A stretch of DNA of 64,000 nt from Paludibacter sp. UBA6032 (GCA_002427885.1 DIZI01000041.1:62001-126000); one strand, 5' to 3'; shown: positions 1 through 9,284, numbered from the stretch's first letter. The notes: a model not told the origin generated them from the sequence alone. Numbers and translations are program-made.

Positions 1-1271
1 CACTGGACTATATTTACGATATTAATACCATCCCTCAGATTACCCTTGATATTTCAACCGTCGAATGGAACAAACTGTTGTCATACTTCGACCGAAACCC
101 AAATAACGAAGAATATATAAGCACTGATTTTACTTTCTTAAAAGATGGAAAAACAATCAATCTTACCAATGTTGGATTGCGTATCCGTGGAAATACCAGC
201 CGGCGACGTCCTGAGGGTAAAACATCTGAAATTCATAATGCTACAAATCCGGATTGGCATCATGCAAGTTTTGGACTGAATTTCAAAAAATACATCAAAG
301 GTCAGGAAATGGCAGGTGCTGAAAAAATCAACTTAAAATGGTTTAAAGATGACCCGACATACGTCCGGGAAGTTTATTGCTATGAATTATTCGAGCGATT
401 TGGAGTTTGGACGGCACCTCAATCCAGTTATTGTCGTCTGAGTATCAGAATAAAAGAAGATAACACAACCACTTATTTCGGAGTTTACGAATTACTTGAA
501 CCTGTTGATAAAGAATATCTCAAAAATCGCCCGGCCAAATTCGCCGATGCGGAAGGTAACCTCTGGAAAGCAAATTGGGGAGCCGATTTAAAAAGCACAG
601 ACAAATCTAATATGGGCATTGAAAACATTACTTTGACTCAAACCTATACTCCCGTATATGATTTAAAAACAAATACAGAAACATTAGAAACAGCAAAAAA
701 CCAATTAGTTGATTTTATTACCAACCTGAACACAAAAACCGGAACCGATTTAAAAAACTGGGTTTCTTCGAAAATGGATGTTGATTTATTTCTAAGAACA
801 TATGCTGCAAACGTTATGTGTGGGATGTGGGATGATTACTGGTGCAATAAAAACAACTTTTATTTTTATTTCGATTCTTCCGGCAAATTCTTCTTCATTC
901 CTTATGATTACGATAATACCCTGGGAACTTCCGGAATCATCTCCGACTCAGGAAAACAAGATCTTTTAAACTGGGGAAGCAGCTCTAATCCAATGGTTTT
1001 AAAAATCATTAGTATCCCTGAATACAAAGCCTTGTATGTGCAATATATCAAGGAATTATGCAATAGCAATAATGATTTGTTTTTTGTTGATAAAAGTATT
1101 CCCCGCATTTTAAATTGGCAGAATATGATTAAAACCTTTGTGAATAACGATACAAATGAAGATACAGAAATACTCGACAAACCGGCTTCATGGGGAAATT
1201 GCAGTTTCTACCGATTGCTTGATACAAACAATAATTATTTCAAAATAAGAGCAGCCAACATCCAAAATTAA
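1..1271 (+). CDS. CotH-type kinase family protein (5' end outside window)
   Basis: The reading frame is open from base 3 at the window edge, so the N-terminus lies upstream; a TTG at 78 is not needed as a start. The visible part opens with a beta-rich stretch (IPQITLDISTVEWNKL), as CotH-domain proteins usually do, followed by VGLRIRGNTSRR. Near base 897 it carries FFFIPYDYDNTLG, the acidic metal-binding signature of the CotH fold. CotH proteins are atypical secreted kinases that phosphorylate exported proteins; in Bacteroidota many are surface proteins with extra Ig-like or sorting domains. The C-terminus here ends soon after the kinase fold with no T9SS tail. The substrate is unknown. Family assignment is fairly firm, biological role is not. 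Confidence 0.8.
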   Translation, partial: LDYIYDINTIPQITLDISTVEWNKLLSYFDRNPNNEEYISTDFTFLKDGKTINLTNVGLRIRGNTSRRRPEGKTSEIHNATNPDWHHASFGLNFKKYIKGQEMAGAEKINLKWFKDDPTYVREVYCYELFERFGVWTAPQSSYCRLSIRIKEDNTTTYFGVYELLEPVDKEYLKNRPAKFADAEGNLWKANWGADLKSTDKSNMGIENITLTQTYTPVYDLKTNTETLETAKNQLVDFITNLNTKTGTDLKNWVSSKMDVDLFLRTYAANVMCGMWDDYWCNKNNFYFYFDSSGKFFFIPYDYDNTLGTSGIISDSGKQDLLNWGSSSNPMVLKIISIPEYKALYVQYIKELCNSNNDLFFVDKSIPRILNWQNMIKTFVNNDTNEDTEILDKPASWGNCSFYRLLDTNNNYFKIRAANIQN

Positions 1272-1364
1272 AGGGAATTTGAATCCTGAATATTTCCTTT
1301 CAATAAAAAAAAATAAAAATTGATTTTAAAGTAATTTTATACAATGATATTTAATGAAATAGAG

Positions 1365-1372
1365 TAATTTTG
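1365..1372 (+). promoter_or_regulatory. Putative -7 promoter element (TAATTTTG)
   Basis: Matches the Bacteroidota -7 consensus TAnnTTTG. It would place transcription start near 1379, about 110 bases before the start codon at 1492. No clear -33 TTTG is visible. Confidence 0.35.
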
Positions 1373-1491
1373 CAGTTGAAAAATAGAGACTGAAATAATA
1401 GATTCACCTTGCATTTAAGAATTGCTTTTTCGACATACTCAGGAAAAATAATTAACTCATTACATAACTCAGAACAGCTAAATTTATCAAA

Positions 1492-4400
1492 ATGCAAAAA
1501 CAGGTTTTTCAAACCAATTCGGCGACTCGCTGGAAAAGTTTTATTTGGTTTAGTAGAATTCTTTTCGTTTTTTTACTGGTTATATCTGCCTCTGTAGCAA
1601 TATCTTTACTCAACAAACGCAGTTATGATTTAAAAGTATTGACTTATCACGCCAAAAGACTCCCCGACATAAACACCGATAAATCGAAAGCTTATGTATC
1701 AAAGTGGGAAGAAGATGCGTTTGCAAAGCATGTAAAGCAATTCAGAACAAAGAGACCAAAATCATTCTATTACAATAATAATTCCATACCTAAGGAAGTA
1801 AAAAATTTACTACCTGTAAGAGCCGGTTTTTATGTGAATTGGGATCTGAATTCACTAAATTCGCTGCAAAAGAATATTAACCAGTTAAATATGGTCATTC
1901 CCGAATGGCTTTTTCAGACTGGCACAAAGGGGAAAATTCAATCTACAATAGATGAAAACACACTTGAATTTTTACACAAAAACAAAGTTCGTATTCTGCC
2001 TATTTTAAGTAATTATTACAATAAAAGGTGGAATGGAGACAGTACATTTATACTCCTTAAAAATCCTCAAACCAGAAAAAAATTAGTTGAACAAATTAAG
2101 CTTGTTGTTGATTCAAATGAATTCCATGGGATAAACATTGATTTTGAGAACTTACCTAAAAAAGCTCATCCTTATATGGTACAGTTTTCAAAAGAACTTT
2201 ATTCTGTTTTACATGAAGATGGATATTTAGCAACTATTGACATTGACCCTGAAGCAGATTATGTCAACTACAAAGACCTGGCACCTTATTATGATTTTAT
2301 ATTTTTGATGGCATACAACGAACATTATCCTGATGGAGAACCTGGTAGTATTTCATCGCTTCCTTTTCTTGAGAGATCGTTGGATGCTGCAATGAAGGAT
2401 GTTGCCTCTGAAAAAATTATATTGTGTATTGCCGGATATGGTTTTGATTGGCCAAAAGATTCTGTTGGAACAAAAGTCTCTTATCAGGGGATGATATCTT
2501 TAGCTAAAGAATACGACGAAAATGTAACTTATAATCTAGAGCGTTCGGACATTTCGATGCATTATACCGACGATAGAGATTTAGAACACGAAGTGCATTG
2601 TAACGATGCAGCCTGTAATTTTAATGCCATTCGTACTGCAAGTGATTATGGTGCAGGTGGAGTAGCATTATGGTATTTAGGGTCGGAAGATGAACGTATT
2701 TGGGATTTTTATTCTAAAAACCTGGATATTGATTATTTAAATAAAAATTCTTTCAATTTAAAACAACTAGAATACATAAGTTCAATTTTATCAGTCAATT
2801 ACGACGGAAAAGGAGAAATTCTTGAAATGATAAATGAGCCATACCATGGTCATACAAAATTTGAATATAATAAAAAGGATCAATTAATTACCAATGAGGA
2901 ATACCTGTCACTTCCAAGCTCATATATGTTGAAACGGTATGGCGCCTCAAATCCAAAACAAATTGCCCTTACTTTCGATGATGGTCCAAATCCCGACTAC
3001 ACTCCCAAAATATTAGATATTTTAAAAGAAAAACATGTTCCGGCTACTTTTTTTGTCATCGGACTAAATATTGAAAACAATATCCCTTTAATTAAAAAAA
3101 TCTATGATGACGGAAATGAGATTGGTAATCATACCTTTACACATCCAAACTTAGAGATCACCTCAAATAATCGCGAAATTGTGGAACTCCGATCAACCCG
3201 ATTGTTACTGGAAAGTATTTTAGGACATTCCACCTTACTTTTTCGACCACCCTACATTACTGATGCAGAACCTAAAAACCTGTTTCAAATAAAATCATTA
3301 GCAGTAGCGCATAATGAAGGTTTTATTTGCGTAACTTCATATATTGACCCCAATGACTGGGAAGAAGGTGTGACTGCCGATACCATTGTGGCGAGAGCAA
3401 TTGCCCAACAGCATGCGGGCAATATTATTTTAATGCACGATGCGGGTGGTGAACGTGACCAAACCATAATTGCCTTGCCCCGGATTATTGACTATTATAA
3501 GAGTCAGGGCTATCAATTTGTAACAGTCTCCACTTTAATGGGTAAAACACGTGATCAGGTTATGCCGGTGGTTAATAACCGGTTTACATTTGCCGATAGA
3601 CTGGATTACATTTTCTTTGGCATCACCTTTTTATGGCAACATTTTTTACATGGATTTTTTATCATTGCTATATTTTTAATTATCTTCCGTCTCCTGACAA
3701 TTGCTGTCTTAGCTATTTTACAAAACAGGAAAGAAAAGAAGCTGAAAGCCATTCCTACAACTTACCAACCCAAAGTGAGTATAATCGTTCCGGCCTATAA
3801 TGAAGAATTAAATGCAGAACGTACTGTAAATCATTTACTACAATCGGATTATCCCGATTTCGACATTATTTTCGTAGACGATGGATCTAAAGACCAGACT
3901 TATTCCAAAATTCTGACGGCTTTCGAAAACAATCCAAAAGTAAAAGTTTTGACTCACCCGAATGGAGGTAAAGCTGCCGCTTTGAATTTTGGAATTGAAC
4001 AGGCAACCGGTGAAATATTAGTCTGCATCGATGCTGACACGATGTTGAGGCCTGATGCTATTTCTAAAATGATTCCTTTATTCGAAAATGATCAGGTTGG
4101 GGCTGTCGCAGGAAACGTAAAAGTCGGGAATAAAGTGAATTTCTTAACTAACTGGCAATCGATAGAATACATAACAAGTCAGAATTTCGATCGCAGGGCT
4201 TACGACTATGTGAATGCTATTCTGGTTGTACCCGGTGCAATTGGTGCATTCAGGAAAAAAGTGATTGAAGAAATTGAAGGTTTTACTACCGACACGTTAG
4301 CTGAAGACTGCGACTTAACGTTACGGATATTGCGTAAAGGGTATACCATAAAGTCATCGAATGAAGCGATGGCTTTTACCGAAGCGCCCGAAACAGTAAA

Positions 4401-4839
4401 TATGTTTTTAAAACAACGCTTCCGTTGGTCATTTGGCATGATGCAAAGTTTCTGGAAACACCGCGATTTGCTCTTTAGCTACAAGAAAAAGAATCTGGGC
4501 TGGGTTGTTTTGCCTAATTTGTTGATTTTTAATTTTATAATACCTATTTTTTCACCTATAGTCGATATTTTATTTATTGCCGGATTGTTTACGCATAATG
4601 CGGATGTCTATGCATTTCTCTATTTATTTTATTATTTAATAGATTGTATGATAGCCTCATTGGCTTATTATTACGATCATGAAAAATTTAATTTGAAGAA
4701 AGCATTATATCTGTTCGTTCAACGGTTCGCTTATCGTCAATTACTTTTCTTTGTTTTGCTAAAAGCTTATTTAAGAGCAATTAAAGGTGAAATGGCATTA
4801 TGGGGAACTTTAAAAAGAACGGGAAATGTAAAAAACTAA
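1492..4839 (+). CDS. Three-domain membrane protein: GH18-like hydrolase, NodB polysaccharide deacetylase, GT2 processive synthase
   Basis: 1115 residues. An N-terminal membrane anchor (about 18-42) is followed by a GH18 chitinase-like domain (about 105-420) with GINIDFE at 213-219, E219 being the expected catalytic acid. A NodB deacetylase domain (about 488-690) has TFDDG (D496/D497), metal ligands H547 and H551, RPPY near 585 and H649. Membrane helices at about 708-743 lead into a GT2 domain with DDGS (796-799), DAD (847-849), ED (938-939) and QRFRW (975-979), then further C-terminal helices. GT2 enzymes with Q-x-x-R-W make beta-linked polymers such as poly-GlcNAc or chitin. The protein thus joins a polymer synthase with a deacetylase and a hydrolase facing the periplasm, comparable to PgaC plus PgaB in one chain. 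ATG at 1492 is the first start giving a complete anchor. Confidence 0.88.
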   Translation: MQKQVFQTNSATRWKSFIWFSRILFVFLLVISASVAISLLNKRSYDLKVLTYHAKRLPDINTDKSKAYVSKWEEDAFAKHVKQFRTKRPKSFYYNNNSIPKEVKNLLPVRAGFYVNWDLNSLNSLQKNINQLNMVIPEWLFQTGTKGKIQSTIDENTLEFLHKNKVRILPILSNYYNKRWNGDSTFILLKNPQTRKKLVEQIKLVVDSNEFHGINIDFENLPKKAHPYMVQFSKELYSVLHEDGYLATIDIDPEADYVNYKDLAPYYDFIFLMAYNEHYPDGEPGSISSLPFLERSLDAAMKDVASEKIILCIAGYGFDWPKDSVGTKVSYQGMISLAKEYDENVTYNLERSDISMHYTDDRDLEHEVHCNDAACNFNAIRTASDYGAGGVALWYLGSEDERIWDFYSKNLDIDYLNKNSFNLKQLEYISSILSVNYDGKGEILEMINEPYHGHTKFEYNKKDQLITNEEYLSLPSSYMLKRYGASNPKQIALTFDDGPNPDYTPKILDILKEKHVPATFFVIGLNIENNIPLIKKIYDDGNEIGNHTFTHPNLEITSNNREIVELRSTRLLLESILGHSTLLFRPPYITDAEPKNLFQIKSLAVAHNEGFICVTSYIDPNDWEEGVTADTIVARAIAQQHAGNIILMHDAGGERDQTIIALPRIIDYYKSQGYQFVTVSTLMGKTRDQVMPVVNNRFTFADRLDYIFFGITFLWQHFLHGFFIIAIFLIIFRLLTIAVLAILQNRKEKKLKAIPTTYQPKVSIIVPAYNEELNAERTVNHLLQSDYPDFDIIFVDDGSKDQTYSKILTAFENNPKVKVLTHPNGGKAAALNFGIEQATGEILVCIDADTMLRPDAISKMIPLFENDQVGAVAGNVKVGNKVNFLTNWQSIEYITSQNFDRRAYDYVNAILVVPGAIGAFRKKVIEEIEGFTTDTLAEDCDLTLRILRKGYTIKSSNEAMAFTEAPETVNMFLKQRFRWSFGMMQSFWKHRDLLFSYKKKNLGWVVLPNLLIFNFIIPIFSPIVDILFIAGLFTHNADVYAFLYLFYYLIDCMIASLAYYYDHEKFNLKKALYLFVQRFAYRQLLFFVLLKAYLRAIKGEMALWGTLKRTGNVKN

Positions 4840-4904
4840 TTTCAGCTTTTTATATTGCTTTCTATTTCTTAACCAGATTTGGCATAAAATATATTTGAAC
4901 AAAC

Positions 4905-6587
4905 ATGAAACATCAAAACAACCAAAATATTATTTTTTTTATTTGCTTTGTTGCAATTGTTATACTGTCATATTTTTATTTTTTTCGTATCGATCTGACT
5001 TCAGATAAACGTTACAGTCTGTCCGAACAAACAAAACAATTAATGTCCCGGGTTGATGCTCCGCTCGAAGTCGTCGTTTATCTTGATGGTGATTTAAACC
5101 CTGGTTTTCTTCGCCTGAAAAAATCAACGGCAGATTTATTGGATGAATTATCGGTTTATTCAAAAAAAAGTATTGAAATCCGGTTCGAAAATCCTTCATT
5201 AGCCGACTCGCCTGAAGAACGCAACAAAAAATATGCTGAACTGGAAGCTACCGGATTAACGCCGACTGCTGTTTATGAACGGGATAAAGAAGGAAAATCG
5301 ATTCAAAAGATTCTGTTTCCATGGATTGTAATGAGCTATAAAGGGAAAAAAATTCCGGTTAGTTTACTTAAAAATATCCGGGGAAATTCAGGAGAAGAAA
5401 ACCTGAACATTTCCATTGAAAATTTAGAGTTTGAAATTACGGATTGTATCCGGAGGCTGGTAAATACCGAAGTCACTAAAATTGCATTTCTGGAAGGTCA
5501 CGGTGAACTTTCGGATGCTGAAACATTCGATATCAGCAAGTCCCTTAGCCGTTATTTTCAGATTGACCGTGGCAAACTGGGAAATGATGCCTCTATTCTT
5601 GACAATTACAAAGTGGTTATTATTGCCAAACCAACATTACCGTTCAGCGAATCAGACAAATATATTCTTGACCAATACATTATGAATGGTGGACGTGTTC
5701 TCTGGTTAATTGATGGTGTCCGGATTGCAAAAGACAATTTATCGACCAGCGGCCTTTCACCGGCTATTGCACTGGATTTGAATTTGGACGACATACTTTT
5801 CCGTTACGGTGTACGAATCAATCCGGTAATACTTGAAGATGTACAGTGTGTAAACGTTCCTGTGAATATTGCACCTGCCAATGCAACTCCCCAGTTTGAA
5901 CCGACTCCCTGGTTTTATGCACCATTACTGCTGACATCGAACCTGCACCCAGTTACACGGAATATCACCGAAGTAAAGGCTGAATTTTGCTCAGGCATCG
6001 ATTTGGTTGGAGATAATAAAAATGTGAAGGATCAGCTACTACTGGCTACTTCCGATAATACACATATTATCGGAACGCCAACTACCATTGACATGAGTCA
6101 ATTGCCAAAAGCCAATGACAAGGCATATTTCAATATGAGTTACGTACCGGTGGCAGTTTCATTAGACGGAAATTTCGACTCGGACTTTGACAATCGTATA
6201 ATCCCGAAAGGATTGACAAATACCCTGGCTTTTGTCAATAAAAGTGTGACAACACGTCAAATAGTGGTGGCCGATGGCGATATTATCCGAAACGAAACCA
6301 ACGGAACAGCCAGTGATAGTACAACGATTCCTCTCGGATTCGACCGGTATATGAATCAACAATTTGGCAATAAAGAATTTATCTTAAACTCCGTATTGTA
6401 TTTAGCGGATAACGAAGGTTGGATGCAATTGCGCAACCGGACCATTAAACTCAGACTGCTCAACAAAGAAATAACGAACGATGGAAAAACATTCTGGCAA
6501 CTAGTGAATGTATTAACTCCTATTGGATTGTTGCTTATTTTCGGGATTGCTTATCAACTTATTCGAAAGAAAAAATACACAAAATAG
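4905..6587 (+). CDS. gldG: GldG-family ABC-type gliding motility/T9SS-associated protein
   Basis: 560 residues, the usual GldG length. It has an N-terminal membrane helix (about 9-27) followed by FRIDLTSDKRYSLSEQT, the typical opening of this family, a periplasmic ABC-type substrate-binding-like region, and a C-terminal helix (about 535-555) ending in basic residues. In Flavobacterium GldA, GldF and GldG form an ABC transporter needed for gliding; homologues also occur in non-gliding Bacteroidota, where their role is unclear. It follows the polysaccharide synthase gene by 65 bases on the same strand. No gldF (permease) or gldA (ATPase) lies next to it, which is unusual because gldF normally precedes gldG. 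Family call is strong, function in this organism is open. Confidence 0.85.
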   Translation: MKHQNNQNIIFFICFVAIVILSYFYFFRIDLTSDKRYSLSEQTKQLMSRVDAPLEVVVYLDGDLNPGFLRLKKSTADLLDELSVYSKKSIEIRFENPSLADSPEERNKKYAELEATGLTPTAVYERDKEGKSIQKILFPWIVMSYKGKKIPVSLLKNIRGNSGEENLNISIENLEFEITDCIRRLVNTEVTKIAFLEGHGELSDAETFDISKSLSRYFQIDRGKLGNDASILDNYKVVIIAKPTLPFSESDKYILDQYIMNGGRVLWLIDGVRIAKDNLSTSGLSPAIALDLNLDDILFRYGVRINPVILEDVQCVNVPVNIAPANATPQFEPTPWFYAPLLLTSNLHPVTRNITEVKAEFCSGIDLVGDNKNVKDQLLLATSDNTHIIGTPTTIDMSQLPKANDKAYFNMSYVPVAVSLDGNFDSDFDNRIIPKGLTNTLAFVNKSVTTRQIVVADGDIIRNETNGTASDSTTIPLGFDRYMNQQFGNKEFILNSVLYLADNEGWMQLRNRTIKLRLLNKEITNDGKTFWQLVNVLTPIGLLLIFGIAYQLIRKKKYTK

Positions 6588-6622
6588 CAGAGGTTTTTGC
6601 CTTCCGATAGCGAACAATAATG

Positions 6623-6658
6623 TTATCTGCTTGTTAATACTTGAATAAAAGCAGATAA
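6623..6658 (+). terminator. Hairpin between gldG and gpmA
   Basis: Perfect 10-base inverted repeat (6623-6632 with 6649-6658, TTATCTGCTT/AAGCAGATAA) with a 16-base loop. No long T-run follows, so it may be a weak terminator or a leader structure of gpmA, which starts 20 bases later. Confidence 0.35.
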
Positions 6659-6677
6659 TTTAAAATTAAAAAAACAG

Positions 6678-7352
6678 ATGGCAAAACTAATATTAATCCG
6701 TCACGGACAATCCCTTTGGAATAAAAAAAACGTATTTACAGGTTGGGTGGATGTTCCCCTTTCGAAAGAAGGAATTGCAGAAGCTACAAAAGCCGGCGAT
6801 GAAATTGCCGATATTGCATTCGATGTGGTTTTTACTTCAGTACAGATCCGTGCAATCGAAACAGCCATGATAGCCCTGGCCGGAAATAAAAGTGATAAAA
6901 CTCCTGTAGTGATTCATACCGATGGTAAAATGGGCGAATGGACTACCATTTACAACGAAACAATGAGTCAAAACATAATCCCTGTTTATCGTGACTGGCA
7001 TTTGAATGAGCGTTATTATGGACAATTACAGGGGAAAAACAAAGCCGAAACGGCCGCTATTTATGGTGAAGAACAAGTGCATTTATGGCGTCGGAGTTAT
7101 GACATAGCACCACCTGAAGGCGAATGCCTGAAAGACACTGCCGAACGTACCATTCCTTTTTTCAAAGAGAACATATTCACCCAACTGCAGGCAGGTAAAA
7201 ACGTGCTCGTTTCAGCCCATGGCAACAGCTTAAGATCTATTGTTATGTTTATCGAAAACCTGTCTGAAGCCGAAGTGTTGAAATTAGAAATACCGACCGG
7301 TGTTCCCTTGTATTATGAATTGAAGGACAATAAATTGTCAAAAGTCAATTAG
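6678..7352 (+). CDS. gpmA: 2,3-bisphosphoglycerate-dependent phosphoglycerate mutase
   Basis: 224 residues. It interconverts 3- and 2-phosphoglycerate in glycolysis and gluconeogenesis through a phosphohistidine. LIRHGQSLWN at 6-15 contains the catalytic His9; VFTGWVDVPLS, LNERYYGQLQG and the second conserved histidine in SAHGNSLR follow in the order typical of dPGM. It is slightly shorter than E. coli GpmA (about 250) because the C-terminal tail is reduced, which is common in this phylum. A second mutase-like gene at 23474-24682 belongs to another superfamily and probably has another job. The gene stands alone, flanked by hairpins. Confidence 0.93.
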   Translation: MAKLILIRHGQSLWNKKNVFTGWVDVPLSKEGIAEATKAGDEIADIAFDVVFTSVQIRAIETAMIALAGNKSDKTPVVIHTDGKMGEWTTIYNETMSQNIIPVYRDWHLNERYYGQLQGKNKAETAAIYGEEQVHLWRRSYDIAPPEGECLKDTAERTIPFFKENIFTQLQAGKNVLVSAHGNSLRSIVMFIENLSEAEVLKLEIPTGVPLYYELKDNKLSKVN

Positions 7353-7394
7353 AAGCAAAACAGGAACGCATCGTATAGTAATATTATATATTCA

Positions 7395-7457
7395 CAACCT
7401 CCTCAAATTGCAAAATGGTCATTGCTGATCATTATTTCAGGCAATTTGCGGAGGTTG
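7395..7457 (+). repeat. Long hairpin with nested inner stem
   Basis: Outer arms of 17 bases (7395-7411 and 7441-7457) pair at 16 positions. Inside the 29-base loop AATGGTCA and TGATCATT can form a second stem. The 5' arm contains ACCTCCT, the same as the 16S anti-Shine-Dalgarno, and pairs with GGAGG in the 3' arm. It could be the gpmA terminator (though no T-run follows), a small RNA, or a leader that hides a ribosome binding site. Confidence 0.5.
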
Positions 7458-7464
7458 CAATATT

Positions 7465-7584
7465 ATGTTTCAGTCTCTCATTGAAAAACAATCGAATAAA
7501 ATTGTTCCCGGTTCGAAAGGACATTTGATATACCAGTTAAAACGTTATTATCAAACGGTATCTTTAATGACATGTACATATTGA
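7465..7584 (+). CDS. Possible 39-residue peptide
   Basis: ATG at 7465 opens 39 codons (begins MFQSLIEKQS, ends LMTCTY). GGAGG at 7450-7454 lies 10 bases upstream, which is notable because Bacteroidota rarely use Shine-Dalgarno pairing. That GGAGG is sequestered in the hairpin 7395-7457. No family recognised; chance occurrence is quite possible. Confidence 0.18.
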   Translation: MFQSLIEKQSNKIVPGSKGHLIYQLKRYYQTVSLMTCTY

Positions 7585-7682
7585 ACAATATTAAACACAG
7601 ATTGAAAATGCTACACAAATAATGTAAAAAGCAACTAGTATATTGTTAGAGACTTTTAAATTTAATTGCTTTATGATATTTA

Positions 7683-7727
7683 ATTGTTTTAATAAAACAA
7701 TTTTTGATAAATATTGTTTTATTAAAA
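7683..7727. repeat. Tandem palindromic operator-like repeat
   Basis: Bases 7683-7701 (ATTGTTTTAATAAAACAAT) form a palindrome except for the centre, and 7713-7727 repeats its first part. The result is a perfect 15-base inverted repeat (7687-7701 with 7713-7727) with an 11-base spacer. It looks like a doubled binding site for a dimeric regulator, or an AT-rich hairpin. Confidence 0.4.
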
Positions 7728-8013
7728 TACGCGTTTAGACTTTATATTTTTTTTGAATCTTTAGCTTTATAGCAGAAACAAAATAAATATCTAGGTGTGT
7801 AAAAATCAGCCTATATAAAATCCCATGAACTCAGATGATGTCTGTTACGAATACACAGCAGATATCAATTAGAATGATAACAAGTATCATTGTATTTTTA
7901 TTTTTAAACTTTTTTGAATATATTCGGTATTATTGACTACCATTTTTTTAGCTTCAATTTGTTGATAAACATGTTTGATACTTCTAAATAATTATATTTT
8001 AAAATCTAAGTTT

Positions 8014-9273
8014 ATGAAAACAAAATTAATTCACTTGCTCATTACAGGGTGTTTAATTTTCCCTGAAATCGGTTTTGGCCAGTTAAACATTGGAAATAGA
8101 ATTAGAAATGCAACAAACAACAGGGTTAACAGAGAGGTTGATAAAAGTATAAATAATGGTGTCAATTCAGCCATAGATGATATTCTTAAAAAAAAGAAAT
8201 CAAATAAAAATGATAGTATAAAAGCAGCAGAAACAGAAAAAAACACAAACAAACAAAGTACAACTGTTTCAAGTACGCCTTCACTCCAATCCTTTTCCAA
8301 ATACGATTTTGTTCCGGGCGAGAAGGTTATTTTTTACGATGACTTTACGGCAGAGAACATTGGCGACTTTCCGGTTCAGTGGAATACAACAGGCTCTGGA
8401 GAAGTGGTTACTACCAATCTTTATGAAGGCAGATGGTTTAATATTACTAACGGACGTGGTGCAACCGTTCTGGATGCACCTTTAGTCTTGCCTGAGAATT
8501 ACACCATTGAGTTCGATGCTGTCAAACAAAATGATCCGAATAATAATAATGGTTCCGACTTTTCATTTGAAATTCTTAGTACCACCAAACCTAAAGATAT
8601 CGGTTATGGCAATGCCCGTCCGGGCGATGCGGCAATTCGGTTTGCTTTCGAATATTCCACAAGGTATGGTACTTATTATCGGGACGGTTCGCCTGACCTT
8701 TCAGGAAGTGATAACATTAGGTTGTTAGACGGTAAGAAATACAAAATTTCGATTTGGGTGCAAAAAGAAAGAATCAGAATGTATGTCGACGAAAAAAAGG
8801 TTTTTGATCTTCCGAAAGCAATGTCGAAAAACTACAAATACAACATGATTCGTTTTGACAGGGGTGTTGTAATGGTTGGGAATATTAGGATAGCAACCGG
8901 CCTTCCGGATATAAGAAACAAGCTCCTGACTGAAGGAAAACTGGTTACCTACGGAATCTACTTCGACGTGAACAAAGATGTGGTAAAACCAGAATCATAT
9001 GGAACTTTGAAAGGAATTGCAGCCATTTTGAATGAAGTGCCCGATGTAAAAGTAAAAATAGTTGGACACACTGATTCCGATGGCGCTGATGCTGCCAACC
9101 TTGACCTTTCTAAACGCCGGGCAGCCGCAGTGAAAGCCGAGTTGGTCAAATCTTTCAGTGTGAATGCTGAACGGTTGGTAACAGACGGTATGGGGGAATC
9201 ACAGCCCGTTGCACCAAACGATACTCCTGTAAATAAAGCCATGAACCGAAGGGTTGAGTTTATTAAATTGTAA
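8014..9273 (+). CDS. Exported OmpA-domain protein with central jelly-roll-like domain
   Basis: ATG at 8014 is preferred over a TTG at 7975 because it opens directly on a signal peptide (MKTKLIHLLITGCLIF...GFGQ). A low-complexity Asn/Lys-rich linker follows, then a region of about 200 residues (VIFYDDFTAENIGDFP... FDAVKQND) that resembles LamG/concanavalin-type jelly rolls, and a C-terminal OmpA peptidoglycan-binding domain of about 110 residues (YFDVNKDVVKPES, GHTDSDGADAANLDLSKRRA, NRRVEF). It is probably an outer membrane or periplasmic protein anchored to peptidoglycan. A hairpin at 9285-9320 separates it from the operon downstream. OmpA domain is certain, the central domain is inferred. 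Confidence 0.85.
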   Translation: MKTKLIHLLITGCLIFPEIGFGQLNIGNRIRNATNNRVNREVDKSINNGVNSAIDDILKKKKSNKNDSIKAAETEKNTNKQSTTVSSTPSLQSFSKYDFVPGEKVIFYDDFTAENIGDFPVQWNTTGSGEVVTTNLYEGRWFNITNGRGATVLDAPLVLPENYTIEFDAVKQNDPNNNNGSDFSFEILSTTKPKDIGYGNARPGDAAIRFAFEYSTRYGTYYRDGSPDLSGSDNIRLLDGKKYKISIWVQKERIRMYVDEKKVFDLPKAMSKNYKYNMIRFDRGVVMVGNIRIATGLPDIRNKLLTEGKLVTYGIYFDVNKDVVKPESYGTLKGIAAILNEVPDVKVKIVGHTDSDGADAANLDLSKRRAAAVKAELVKSFSVNAERLVTDGMGESQPVAPNDTPVNKAMNRRVEFIKL

Positions 9274-9284
9274 TATTATTTTCA

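Larger units (their letters stand above)
7353..8013. other. 660-base gene-poor region with several inverted repeats
   Basis: AT-rich, with no convincing protein gene. It holds a long hairpin (7395-7457), a 39-codon open frame behind it, a tandem palindrome (7683-7727), and a weak stem AATGATA/TATCATT (7873-7891) followed by T-rich sequence that may be a terminator or leader hairpin. The remainder, including about 80 bases just before the OmpA gene, shows nothing I recognise. The number of structured elements suggests a regulated leader or a small RNA locus, but this is inference. Confidence 0.5.

Noticed and set aside
1409..1597. 62-codon plus-strand frame before the GH18-NodB-GT2 gene
   Set aside because: Overlaps the start of the large protein in another frame, and the three-domain protein's anchor is convincing.
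7500..7530. GGTTCGAAA resembling a tRNA T-loop
   Set aside because: No flanking acceptor or anticodon stems can be drawn.
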